A program made the position numbers and the translations under genes. From the NCBI GenBank assembly GCA_964342825.1, contig CAYFHO010000011.1, forward strand, positions 1 through 64,000: 64,000 nt of DNA, written 5' to 3'. This DNA is from AAA164-E04 sp964342825. Lineage in GTDB: Bacteria > Verrucomicrobiota > Verrucomicrobiia > Limisphaerales > AAA164-E04. Positions 9,532 through 18,700 of the stretch are shown here, piece after piece. Under the pieces are notes generated by a model. The model did no database searches and was not told the DNA's origin. It saw only the letters and a program-made list of their open reading frames with translations. How positions within the stretch are numbered: the first letter of the stretch is position 1; the number at the start of each line of letters is the position of its first letter.

Positions 9532-10893
9532 ATGACCCTCAAAGAGCGCACTTGTAACATTGCAGCCTTCATCTTGCTGTCTGCTTCGTTGATCCAAGGA
9601 GCATCAGCAAGTTCGTGGGGAAGGGAATATTTTCCGAATGTTCCTTTGACAACACATGAAGGTAAACAAGTGCGCTTTTTTGATGACCTGATTGAAAACA
9701 AGATAGTTGTCATTAATTTCATTTACACCACCTGTCCTGATACCTGCCCGTTGGAGACGGCTAAGTTGGTATCAGTTCAGGAGATTCTGAAAGATCGGAT
9801 AGGAAAGGATTTGTTTTTTTATTCCATCTCCATCGATCCGGATAATGATACTCCAGAAGTGTTGAAGGAGTATCGAGAACGATTCAATGCTGATTGGACT
9901 TTTCTGACAGGTAAGGAATCGGACATCGTGAGCTTGCGAAAAAAATTGGGCTTGTTCATTCCAGAGATTCCCGACGGCAGCAGCAATCATAATGTCAATA
10001 TGATCATAGGCAATCAGGCGACAGGGCGTTGGATGAAACGATCACCTTTCGAGAATCCACATGTGCTGGCTGATCAGATTGGGAATTGGCTGGATGGATG
10101 GAAACGACCGCCGCATTGGGAAAGTTACCTCAATGCTCCCAAACTTCGCGATGTGCCTCTCGGTGAACAACTGTATCGGACTCGATGCGCCAGTTGTCAT
10201 AGTCTGGAAGGGCAGGATCGACCTGGTGCTTTGGGACCAGATTTATTTGGTGTGACTGAGCGTCGCGAGATGCAATGGATACTTAATTGGCTTAAAGCTC
10301 CGGACCAGATGCTGGCCAAAAAGGATCCAATCGCAATAGGACTGTTTGAAAAATACAACAAACTTCCCATGCCGAATTTACGCCTTAGCAATGAAGAATG
10401 TTTGGAAATTGTGGATTTCCTGAAAAACCTTAAGCAGCCAATGCGTAGTCTGCATAGGGAGAGTCATCCATCTGATAATATTTCGGTTAGTAATGTAAAA
10501 TTAACCAATTCAGATCCAGCGGCAGGTAAAGATGTGGTGGCCACCATGGATGCATGGGTGCGGGAAGCTCATCCAGCTGCGAGCATCAATGCAGGGTATC
10601 TCACATTGGTCAATATTGGAGATGAAGATCAATCTGTCATCAGAGTGGAGAGTCCACAATTTCAAAAGGTTGAGATGCATGAGATGGCAAAGGTGGAAGG
10701 ATTGATGAGGATGGTCGAACTTCCTGAATTATTAATTCCTTCCAAAGGGGTGGAGATATTAAAACCAGGGGGCAAACACTTCATGCTCAAGGGCCGTAAA
10801 CAGCCATTGGCTGCTGGAAATCAAGTTCAAATCATCATGACCTTCAAATCTGGAGAGAGACAAGAAGTCATCGCGAATGTGCGGAAGCAGTAA
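9532..10893 (+). CDS. SCO1/SenC - cytochrome c - PCuAC three-domain copper/redox protein
   Basis: A predicted exported protein of 453 aa that joins three usually separate modules. After a signal peptide (ends near ASA, 27) comes a SCO1/SenC thioredoxin-fold domain (about 35-190) with CPDTC (Cys68, Cys72) and His153, the standard SCO copper ligands. A cytochrome c domain (about 205-305) has CASCH (219-223) and a candidate axial Met280 in KLPMPNL. A C-terminal PCuAC copper chaperone (about 315-453) has His383/Met385, Met392 or Met394, and HFM (416-418), close to the family's HxM-type copper site. An in-frame TTG at 9508, with AGAGG 11 bases upstream, is an alternative start; the ATG gives the more typical signal peptide. 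It follows the multicopper oxidase directly, so copper delivery to, or electron transfer with, that oxidase is the likeliest job (inference). Confidence 0.88.
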   Translation: MTLKERTCNIAAFILLSASLIQGASASSWGREYFPNVPLTTHEGKQVRFFDDLIENKIVVINFIYTTCPDTCPLETAKLVSVQEILKDRIGKDLFFYSISIDPDNDTPEVLKEYRERFNADWTFLTGKESDIVSLRKKLGLFIPEIPDGSSNHNVNMIIGNQATGRWMKRSPFENPHVLADQIGNWLDGWKRPPHWESYLNAPKLRDVPLGEQLYRTRCASCHSLEGQDRPGALGPDLFGVTERREMQWILNWLKAPDQMLAKKDPIAIGLFEKYNKLPMPNLRLSNEECLEIVDFLKNLKQPMRSLHRESHPSDNISVSNVKLTNSDPAAGKDVVATMDAWVREAHPAASINAGYLTLVNIGDEDQSVIRVESPQFQKVEMHEMAKVEGLMRMVELPELLIPSKGVEILKPGGKHFMLKGRKQPLAAGNQVQIIMTFKSGERQEVIANVRKQ

Positions 10894-10900
10894 TATAAAT

Positions 10901-11320
10901 TTAGGTGCTTTTAACTGATTTGTAGGTGAACCACATGATTCCGAAGCCTGCGACCAAACATGCGGTCGAATCTGAATAGAATGGAAATGGTGGCAATTTC
11001 AATCGGATTCCATGTGCTAGTAATATTGCACCTTCAAATATCATTAGAAGACCAAACCAAGGAAGTATTTTAAGATGTTTGTGAGCACGTACCATGAGAA
11101 TCAAAAACAGGCAACCAATCATGGTAAAAGCTCCCGCTGCCATTCTTAGCCAGTAGTCCAGCATTGGGTCATAAGTTATCTCCTTTGCTCCCAATCCTTG
11201 TAATATCTCAGATGCATTTGCCCATTTGATGAAAATTCCAGGTACTGCTACTCCCCATATGATAGCAGACACAAGGAGGAAGAAACGCAGGCAGAGCAAA
11301 TCTTTTTGCCTTATCTTCAA
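10901..11320 (-). CDS. small integral membrane protein, function unknown
   Basis: A 139-aa protein with about four hydrophobic segments (near 12-30, 58-82, 86-104 and 116-134) and a short polar loop between the first two, so most likely a four-helix inner-membrane protein. I do not recognise the family. The start is TTG, with GAGAGG about 10 bases upstream overlapping the end of the preceding hydrolase gene, whose stop lies 5 bases away, so translation is probably coupled. It converges with the SCO-cytochrome gene with only 7 bases between the stops and no obvious terminator there. Confidence 0.6.
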   Translation of the reverse strand: MKIRQKDLLCLRFFLLVSAIIWGVAVPGIFIKWANASEILQGLGAKEITYDPMLDYWLRMAAGAFTMIGCLFLILMVRAHKHLKILPWFGLLMIFEGAILLAHGIRLKLPPFPFYSDSTACLVAGFGIMWFTYKSVKST

Positions 11321-11325
11321 AATTA

Positions 11326-12306
11326 CTAATCCTCTCGCTGAATTGAAGTTTGATTAGTTACTGAAAGTAACCACCATTTCAAAGTGTTTGAAACCTTGTT
11401 CGGGGCATCATTTTGTACGAAGTGACCTGCCTCGGGGATAGTAACCAGGGTGAAATCGGCATTAATCCAATCCCAGGTATTATTGAGCCCATCGGAATGC
11501 AAAGCCTGATCCTTGAGCCCATGAAACACAAGAGTCGGGCATTGAAGGGTTACGGTGTTGCTTGGGATGGGAGTATCCATGTCAGGTAGATCAGGATAAT
11601 TCCTTTTGTAGATTTGAAGCATGGATTCAAAATTGGATCTTTGGAAAGCAGATATGTAATGTTGCTTAGCTTCAGGGTCCGTTACCCATCCAGCCAGGTT
11701 TTCCGCCGTCATGGGGCGTCCAAAGAAAATATCCGGATCCGTTGCTTTTCCCTTTTTAAAAACCTGGGCATAGGCGCTGTTGGATCTTTGATTATGATTG
11801 CGAATCAGTTCACGTGTAAATCCAGTAGGGTGGGGAAGGTTGAGAATGACCAAGTTCTGGGTCATTTTCGGATAGGCAAACGCGAATTGCCAGGCAACAG
11901 CACCCCCCCAATCGTGTCCGACAATAGTGGCTCGAGATTCACCGAAATGTTTGATGACAGCGGCGACATCGGAAATAAGCTGCGACATTTCGTAAGCTTC
12001 AGGTTCTTCAGGCTGGCCACTCAGATTGTAGCCGCGTTGGTCCATGGCAACGACTTTAAAATCAGATTTCAGTGCCGCCATTTGATGCCTCCACGTATAC
12101 CAGAAATCAGGGAAACCATGGATCATAACCACCAGGGGACCTTTTCCCACCGAGGCATAATGAATCTTTACTCCATCATTGTCCACGAATCCATGATCGA
12201 CTTCTTCCCAAATACCAGCGTTTAACAACACCGGCTGTATCAAGGCAATGAACAATATGAGATAGGCGAAATGCCAAATGGGTAATTCTTTATTATTTCG
12301 TGACAT
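11326..12306 (-). CDS. alpha/beta hydrolase, epoxide-hydrolase-like
   Basis: A 326-aa alpha/beta-fold hydrolase with an N-terminal signal peptide or anchor (FAYLILFIALIQPVLLNAG). HGFPDFWYTWRHQ provides the oxyanion region (HGxP) typical of epoxide hydrolases and haloalkane dehalogenases. GHDWGG carries the Asp nucleophile instead of the Ser of esterases. HGLKDQAL and AGHFVQ supply the likely charge-relay acid and the catalytic His. Soluble epoxide hydrolases need two cap-domain tyrosines; the cap region (about 165-250) contains several Tyr, so epoxide hydrolysis is plausible but not proven. A membrane-anchored or exported location is unusual for the family. It lies 26 bases after the SDR gene and just before the small membrane protein in a minus-strand run. 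Confidence 0.82.
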   Translation of the reverse strand: MSRNNKELPIWHFAYLILFIALIQPVLLNAGIWEEVDHGFVDNDGVKIHYASVGKGPLVVMIHGFPDFWYTWRHQMAALKSDFKVVAMDQRGYNLSGQPEEPEAYEMSQLISDVAAVIKHFGESRATIVGHDWGGAVAWQFAFAYPKMTQNLVILNLPHPTGFTRELIRNHNQRSNSAYAQVFKKGKATDPDIFFGRPMTAENLAGWVTDPEAKQHYISAFQRSNFESMLQIYKRNYPDLPDMDTPIPSNTVTLQCPTLVFHGLKDQALHSDGLNNTWDWINADFTLVTIPEAGHFVQNDAPNKVSNTLKWWLLSVTNQTSIQRED

Positions 12307-12332
12307 CTTTAATGTGTTTTGTTGAAGGTAGG

Positions 12333-13130
12333 TTATGCATGCATGATTTGGCCACCGTCGATATTCAGTACCTGTCCCGTAATATGTTGGGCTCGATTGG
12401 ATGAGAGGTATACTGCCATGGCACCAAAATCATCCGGTTTTTGCCATTCCCCAAGCGGAGAGACTTGTCGTATTTTTTTCTCTGCCCAATCTTCATATTC
12501 CTGGCGCTCTTCTTCGGGCAGCAGCTCTTGTCCTGCCTGCCAAACTGATCGATTTAACTCTGACTGAACCATCCCCGGTGAAATGGCATTTGCTCTCGCC
12601 CGGAAAGGAGCGAAATCCTTGGCGACACATTGCATGAAATTGATCAACCCCGCCTTTGCTGCACTGTAAGGAGGGTCTGTCTGAGAACCCATTTGGCCTG
12701 CAACCGATGTGAAGAAGGTCATACTTCCTGATCGTTGATTTTTTACATAAGGGGCAAAAGCATGGGCGGCATGAACCGCTCCTTGAAGGTTGATTTGCAT
12801 GACGCGATTCCAATCTGAAGGGTCGAGATTCCAGAAGGGAAAGCCAAATTTTCCAGATCCGACACCCACCGTAAATATGACATGGTGAACAGCTCCAAAA
12901 TGGTTTTGCGCTTCCTTTAATCCAAATTTTACCTCGTCAAAATCAGTCACATCACAACGATGACCCATGCAGTTGCCAGGAATGCGCTCGGTGACGACAT
13001 CCAAAGCCGGATGGGTATCCAGGACCATCACCTCACAACCTTCTGCCAGGAATTGCCGAACGACAGCTTGTCCGATGGTACCTGCCCCTCCAAATATGAC
13101 TACAGATTGGCCTTTTAAATTCAGGTCCAT
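12333..13130 (-). CDS. short-chain dehydrogenase/reductase (SDR)
   Basis: A 265-aa classical SDR, an NAD(P)-dependent oxidoreductase of small alcohols, ketones or sugars. It has the Rossmann nucleotide motif GGAGTIGQ near the N-terminus, Asp37 after beta-2 (VLDTHP, which favours NAD), and the active-site YSAAK with an upstream Ser in the TSVAGQ segment. The C-terminus ends in the common TGQVLNIDGGQ. The substrate is unknown. It is transcribed with the downstream hydrolase and membrane protein; the selenoprotein-like gene lies 66 bases upstream on the same strand. Confidence 0.87.
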   Translation of the reverse strand: MDLNLKGQSVVIFGGAGTIGQAVVRQFLAEGCEVMVLDTHPALDVVTERIPGNCMGHRCDVTDFDEVKFGLKEAQNHFGAVHHVIFTVGVGSGKFGFPFWNLDPSDWNRVMQINLQGAVHAAHAFAPYVKNQRSGSMTFFTSVAGQMGSQTDPPYSAAKAGLINFMQCVAKDFAPFRARANAISPGMVQSELNRSVWQAGQELLPEEERQEYEDWAEKKIRQVSPLGEWQKPDDFGAMAVYLSSNRAQHITGQVLNIDGGQIMHA

Positions 13131-13196
13131 TTAGAGTTTGAGGTTTACTTGTTCAAAATCATTTTGCTGAATAGCAAACTTAATGGATTGAGTTTT

Positions 13197-14546
13197 TCAC
13201 TGTAATTTAAACTTCAATTTCATCGGAGAACCGTTTCGTAAGATTTCCCATTCTACTTGCGATCCGGGTGGGCGTTTGCGAAGGACATGGGCAAAGATTT
13301 CGGTTTCGCGCATGTAATGGTTCATGCCATCAAAGCCTACGACGATATCACCTTTCAAAAACCCTGCACGTTTTGCCACAGCATGGTCACCATATTGTCC
13401 CACGTGTTCCACCAGAAGTGCCAATTGATTCGGTTTCAATCCATTGGTTTTTAATTCATTGGTGGAAAGGTTTCTCATCTTGAGACCTCCACTAGCCATG
13501 CGTCTCAGGTCCCAGCTGGTAGTGCGCCAACCAATGTCCGATGCTCTACGCCAACCTGGTTCAAGTGGCAGAGACAAATTTAAAGTTTTTCCATTTCGTA
13601 TGATTTCGGCCTGTATGGATGATGGTTCCTTGGACTGATGCATCACCCACTGCACATCGGCTATGGAAACAATGGATTGTTGATTCAGGGTTGAGATTTG
13701 ATCTCCTTGCTTGAATCCAGATCGATCGGCTACCGAATCCGGTTCAACGGACTTTATGGTTGCGATCTCCTTGGGGTCCAAAGCCAGGCCAAGAACGTCT
13801 GGCATCGGCCATGGATAGATGGTTTTATCTGAAATGGCTGAATTCTGGGTTCTACGAAAACGTCTTTCAGCTTCACCAACCATATGGCAGTGAATACAGC
13901 TGGCAGCGACCTCTCCTTCAAAATCCAACCATGGCTGAAAACGTCCTTCCAATTGCGGATAATCTTGTGGAATTTTAAATTCACTGAATGGAGCCGTTTT
14001 TCCTGCCAAGGTATTTGCGTTTTTGGGATATTGCCGATGTAACTTCAGGACCTTCTGCATGGCTTTGGCAAAACCTTCTATCGAAATATCCCTTTCTGCT
14101 TCCTTTTGACTGGATCTTGTACCGTAACGTCCATAAATGGTCTTGTCTGCATTCAGGAAAAATGCGGCAAAAGTTAAATCATAATCAAAGTGGAATAAGT
14201 TTAGATCGACAGAATTACACTGGATCAGTCTAACTCGAACAAATTGATCCATCCATTCTTTCAATTCCTCCTCCATACGGACAACCTGCCCGTCAAATCC
14301 GGCACAAGCCGTTCATGGAATGCATCGGAAGGTTACCAGTATAGGCTTATTGGAGCGCTTGGCTTCCAAGATGGCGTAATCCAAATTGTTGTAGATCCAG
14401 AGTCCTGAAGATTCCACCTTTGTTTTATCGGCACGAACTTTTTCATCACGAGACTCGGCAGCCTCAATTGGATGAGTGGAAATCATTGCCAATGATACCA
14501 AAGCAAGGGAGAGAAGTATCTTTTTCATATGAATAATTTGAATCAT
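13197..14546 (-). CDS. predicted selenoprotein: exported Trx-like UxxC + CxxCH haem motif + two PDZ domains
   Basis: Two adjacent frames join through a single in-frame TGA (14315-14313) into one 449-aa protein if TGA is read as selenocysteine 78. AGGAG lies 6 bases before the ATG at 14546, and a signal peptide follows (ILLSLALVSLAMI, cleavage near 30). The Trx-like segment reads FRCIP-U-TACAGFD, giving Cys75, Sec78 and Cys81, so both CxxU and UxxC spacings are present. Translation continues through the rest of the Trx-like domain to about 180, then CIHCH (217-221, a haem c motif) and two PDZ domains (about 250-326 and 375-449). The second frame has no ribosome site before its first ATG (14276). 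A hairpin 19 nt after the TGA fits a bacterial SECIS. I recall a family called Trx7/PDZ (seleno)protein. A Cys-to-stop pseudogene is the main alternative. Confidence 0.8.
14277..14293 (-). promoter_or_regulatory. SECIS-like hairpin for selenocysteine insertion
   Basis: In the mRNA this reads ACGGGCA-GGU-UGUCCGU: seven consecutive pairs (one G-U) closed by a GGU loop. It starts 19 nt after the UGA codon, so 26 nt separate the UGA from the apical loop. Known bacterial SECIS elements put the loop about 16-37 nt after UGA and have G at the start of a small loop; the E. coli fdhF loop is GGUC. The hairpin lies inside the coding region, as bacterial SECIS elements do. Pairing was judged by eye and SelB binding is inferred. 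Confidence 0.7.
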
Positions 14547-14710
14547 ATCATGCTCCTGGTTGGGGAAAGGGGCAAATGGAAAATGGACATATTGGAGTCA
14601 CGGATTTAGGTTGTGTATCCATGCACTTGATCATTGGTTGTTCATTCTCAGGTCACCCTGTGTTGCCTGATTATTGAAGGTCGATTGATTTCTGTTGTTT
14701 GTTGTCATTC

Positions 14711-15730
14711 ATGGATTCATTACTAAAGGATAGAATAATCAAGAGAAGGCTGCGCTTGCTTCAGTCGAAATCTCACAATGCCTACCGTCTTATTCATGGT
14801 GCTGGAGATGGTTTCAAAGGGTTTTATCTGGATCGCTTCGGAGAATACCTATTAGCGTCCAAGGGAGGATCCCCATCTGATCCGGAGAAAAAACTGACGC
14901 TGGAATGGATGTCCCAATTGGGGTGTCGGGGGGCTTATTTCAAGCAATTGAACCGACAAGTTCGAAAAGAAAATATCACTACTACTTCACCAAGAATTTG
15001 GTTGGGTGATCAAGGGCCGTCTGAAACAAGGATTGTTGAAAATGACCTTCATTATCAAATTCGTTTCGATGAGGGGTATTCGGTTGGGATCTTTCTTGAT
15101 CAACGAGAGAACAGAAAAAGGTGGTTGCAGCTACGAGTTGGAGACCAGTTGAAACTGGAAACACAAACTCCTTCTTCCGGTGAAATACTGAATACATTTT
15201 CCTATACTTGTCCCTTTTCAGTCTGCGTTGCCAAGGCCGGGCTGCGGGCGGTGAGTTTGGATTTGTCCAGGAAATATCTGGAATGGGGAAGGGAGAATTT
15301 TCAGTTAAATGAACTCGATCCTGATGAACATGATTTCATTTACGGGGATGTCTTTGATTGGATGCGACGATTTCGAAAGCGCGGTCGAAAATTTTCAGGT
15401 ATCATATTGGATCCACCTACGTTTTCCAAAGCTTCCAAAAACAAGAAAATGTTTCAGGCAGAAAAGGATTATCCAGAGCTTTTAAAGTCGGCTTTGGATA
15501 TTATCGAACCCGGAGGATTGATTCTTGCTTGCAACAATACGGCAGGTTGGTCGCCAAGAAGTTTTGAAAGTGTCATTCTCCAAACTTTGCGGAAAAATAA
15601 TATTAACCCCAATGGGATTCAGTTCTGTCCGCAACCAGCTGATTTCCCAGTCACAATGCAAACACCTCAATATCTTAAATCGGTTTGGATCAAAATAGAT
15701 CGGATGAACTCAAGCTCTGATTTGCGATAG
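14711..15730 (+). CDS. class I SAM-dependent rRNA methyltransferase, RlmI-like
   Basis: A 339-aa methyltransferase resembling RlmI/RlmK-type 23S rRNA m5C enzymes. After a short linker (YRLIHGAGDGFKGFYLDRFG) comes the Rossmann-like catalytic domain with FLDQRENR, LNTFSYTCPFSV (SAM site), SLDLSRKYLEW and the catalytic-loop LDPPTFS. Compared with E. coli RlmI the N-terminal PUA domain of about 75 residues is missing; the protein begins where that domain would end. The ATG at 14711 has no strong ribosome site; a TTG at 14699 is an in-frame alternative. It diverges from the selenoprotein-like gene and converges with the RND gene, with 17 bases between the stops. Confidence 0.82.
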   Translation: MDSLLKDRIIKRRLRLLQSKSHNAYRLIHGAGDGFKGFYLDRFGEYLLASKGGSPSDPEKKLTLEWMSQLGCRGAYFKQLNRQVRKENITTTSPRIWLGDQGPSETRIVENDLHYQIRFDEGYSVGIFLDQRENRKRWLQLRVGDQLKLETQTPSSGEILNTFSYTCPFSVCVAKAGLRAVSLDLSRKYLEWGRENFQLNELDPDEHDFIYGDVFDWMRRFRKRGRKFSGIILDPPTFSKASKNKKMFQAEKDYPELLKSALDIIEPGGLILACNNTAGWSPRSFESVILQTLRKNNINPNGIQFCPQPADFPVTMQTPQYLKSVWIKIDRMNSSSDLR

Positions 15731-15747
15731 TTCAGATTGTTGAAGGT

Positions 15748-18700
15748 TCACGACCAGGAAGATTTCCAATCTTCGATGATGGCCATGACCGCGGGAATAA
15801 AAGTCAGGACCAAGACTGCTGATACTACAGTGCCTACTCCAAGAGCGATGGCCATAGGCACCAAAAACAAAGCCTGAATGCTGGTCTCAAAAATCATGGG
15901 ACCGAGCCCCAGAAAAGTAGTCAGGGCAGTCAGAATGATGGGGCGAAATCGGCGTTGAGCAGCACATATCACCGCATCAATGGGTGATTTGCCTTTTTTC
16001 AAATATTGATCGCGGGTCAGTTCCAGAACAAAAGCCCCATTCACCACCATCCCGCATAACGCGATCATTCCGAACACGCTGAACACACTCAGATCGAAAC
16101 CCATGATCACGTGTCCGAGCACAGCGCCAGCCAGACTCCACGGCAACATCAACAACACGACAAGCGCCTGAACATAACTGCGTAATAAGGATGCCATGAT
16201 GGCATAAATCGCGAAAAGGGAAGCCAGTAGGCCCCAGGAGAGGTTTTTCATGGCCTCGCGTTGTTCCCTTTGTTCCCCCTCGAACGAGTACCGAAGCTGT
16301 GGGAATCTTTTCAAAATCTTGGGAAGTTCAGTCTTTTCAAAGGAACCAAGAACTTTGTTTCCCGTTGTGATACCTGGGACCACATTGGCTGTGACATTAA
16401 TCACCCTGGCCCCATCGACTCGCGTGATACGTGCCGGGGCATTGGTCAGCTCGATTTTGGCGGCTTGACGCAACGGGATTTCACCGCCACCCGGAACGCG
16501 GATAAGTAAGTTTTCAAGCCCGCTCAAAGTGCGTCTCTCCGTTTCGGGAAATTTGATCATGACTCGTAATTCTTCCCGGTCCATGGGCTGCCTAAGGGCT
16601 TCTGCTCCAAAAAAGGCATGGCGGATTTGGCGTCCAAGCTCACGTGCCGTGATTCCGAGGCTTCTCCCTTCAGGAGTGATCTCAAAATTAAATTGCGGCA
16701 TCTCTCTTCCAAAACCTTTGCGAACATCTTCCACGCCCGGATATTTACCTACGGCTTCGGCAACTTCAGATGCGGCCTGTCGAAGCACTTCAATTTCGGG
16801 ATGCGAAATCTGGATATCAATTTCAGCAGATCCTCCGGGGCCAATTAGGTAATCAAAGAAAACTGATTCCACATCAGGTAAATCCGGGAATTCCTCACGC
16901 CAAAGTTGGGCGAATTCGGCGGCGGTCACTTTTCGTTCACTCTGTGGAACGAGTCGAACAGACACCTCACCGCCATTGGAACTGCGCTCGGCAACCGAAG
17001 TTGTAATTCCAATAAGGATGTTTTCCTCACCCAACTTATCTATTGTTTTTCGGGCAGCTTCTTCGATTTGAAAAGCTACTTCTCTGGTTCGTTTGGTTGG
17101 TGTTCCTGCAGGCATTTCGATTTCTGCCTGAACAAATGGAGTCTCGATGGATGGTCGAAAAGTAAAGTCAATACGTCCGCTGAAAGTATAACCGACAATC
17201 ATGAGAAAAGCTCCGGCTGAAAGGGCGCAAGTCAGGTGTCGGTGACGAATAACAGTGTGTATGACCGGACTGTACCAACGGTCTATGGCGTTATCGATAC
17301 GGATACGCAGTCTGGTTTGCCAGGAATTGAAATATTCAAACCATCGAAAAGTAGATGATTTATTCTGGTGTGCCAGGTGGGCGGGAAGTATGAAGAGACA
17401 TTCCAATAGTGAAACTGTGAATACGGCGATCACCACTGCAGGTAAAACATAAAAGAATCGACCCGTCTCTCCGGGGACGAACAAAAGTGGAAGGAATGCG
17501 ATGATATTGGTGCTAACGGCAAAAATGACCGGGGTTGACATCAGTTTGGCCCCCTCCACAGCAGCTTGCATTCTGCCCATCCCTTGGGACATTTTATGAA
17601 ATATTTCCTCCCCTACCACAACCGCATCATCCACGACAATTCCCAGCGTGACGATAAAACCAAATAATGAAATCATGTTGATGCTCGCATCCATGGCCGG
17701 GAGGAGGAACAACGATCCCAGGACCGACACGGGGATGCCTGCTGCAGTCCAGAAAGCTACTCGTAGTTCCAGAAATAAACCCAGCGCCAAAATGACGAGG
17801 ATGAGACCGATTGCACCGTTTGTGAGTAGCATATTGATGCGTTCTTCATAGTCATCTGAACGGTCAAAAGTGATGGTGATGCCAACGGAATCTGGAAGAT
17901 TTGCTTTCTCCTGATCGATAAACTTGCGTACCGCACGCGCTACCGTCAAAGGGGATTGGGTTTCCGAACTATAAACTGCAAGCCATATGGAGGGGCGTCC
18001 GTTGAAGTAGGACTCACGTTCTGATTCCTCGAAATCATCTTTGACAACAGCGATATCTTTCAGACTGACTTTGGTGCCATCGGATCTGCTGATGATCGGG
18101 ATGGATTCAAATTCCTTGGCAAGTTCCTTTCTTTCTTTCGTCTTCAGGAGGTAATCTCCACCAGCAGTCTTGATCGATCCAGCAGGTACATCGAGGGCGG
18201 CATCGTCCACGGCTTCTGCAATATCATTCAGCCTCAGGCCCAATGACCGCAGATTGGCTTGTGGTATTTCAATATGCACCTCCGGGCGACGGACTCCTCT
18301 TAACTCGACCAACGAAATTTCGGGCAGGGAAAGTAACTTTTCTTCCATCTGTCTTGCAAAATCGACCAGGCCTTTTGCATCGAGATCCCCATAAATGGAC
18401 AAATACATGACGCCTCTACGGCGCCCATTGTCCAATGCAATGATCGGGGGCTCGGCATCTTCTGGGAACAGATTGATTCGTTGTACCGCGGCTGTAATTT
18501 CTTGAAGTCCTCGATTGCGATCCGAACCGGGAATCAGTTCCGCCTGGATGCGCGCACTGCCCTCACTGGCTGTTGCCGTGATTTCACGCACAATTTCCAT
18601 GGTACGCAATTCAGATTCAATGGGAAGTATGATGGATTGTTCAACTTCACCAGGACTGGCGCCTCGGTATTCCATGGAGATCTCCACCACGTCTAGAGTG

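Noticed and set aside
13197..14276. Treating the downstream open frame as a separate 359-aa gene
   Set aside because: No ribosome site precedes its ATG, it starts inside a Trx-like domain, and it is in frame with the signal-peptide part across one TGA followed by a SECIS-like hairpin.
14287..14304. Alternative hairpin TGCC/GGCA nearer the TGA
   Set aside because: Only 4 bp plus a bulge and the loop is too close to the UGA; the 7-bp GGU hairpin fits SECIS rules better.
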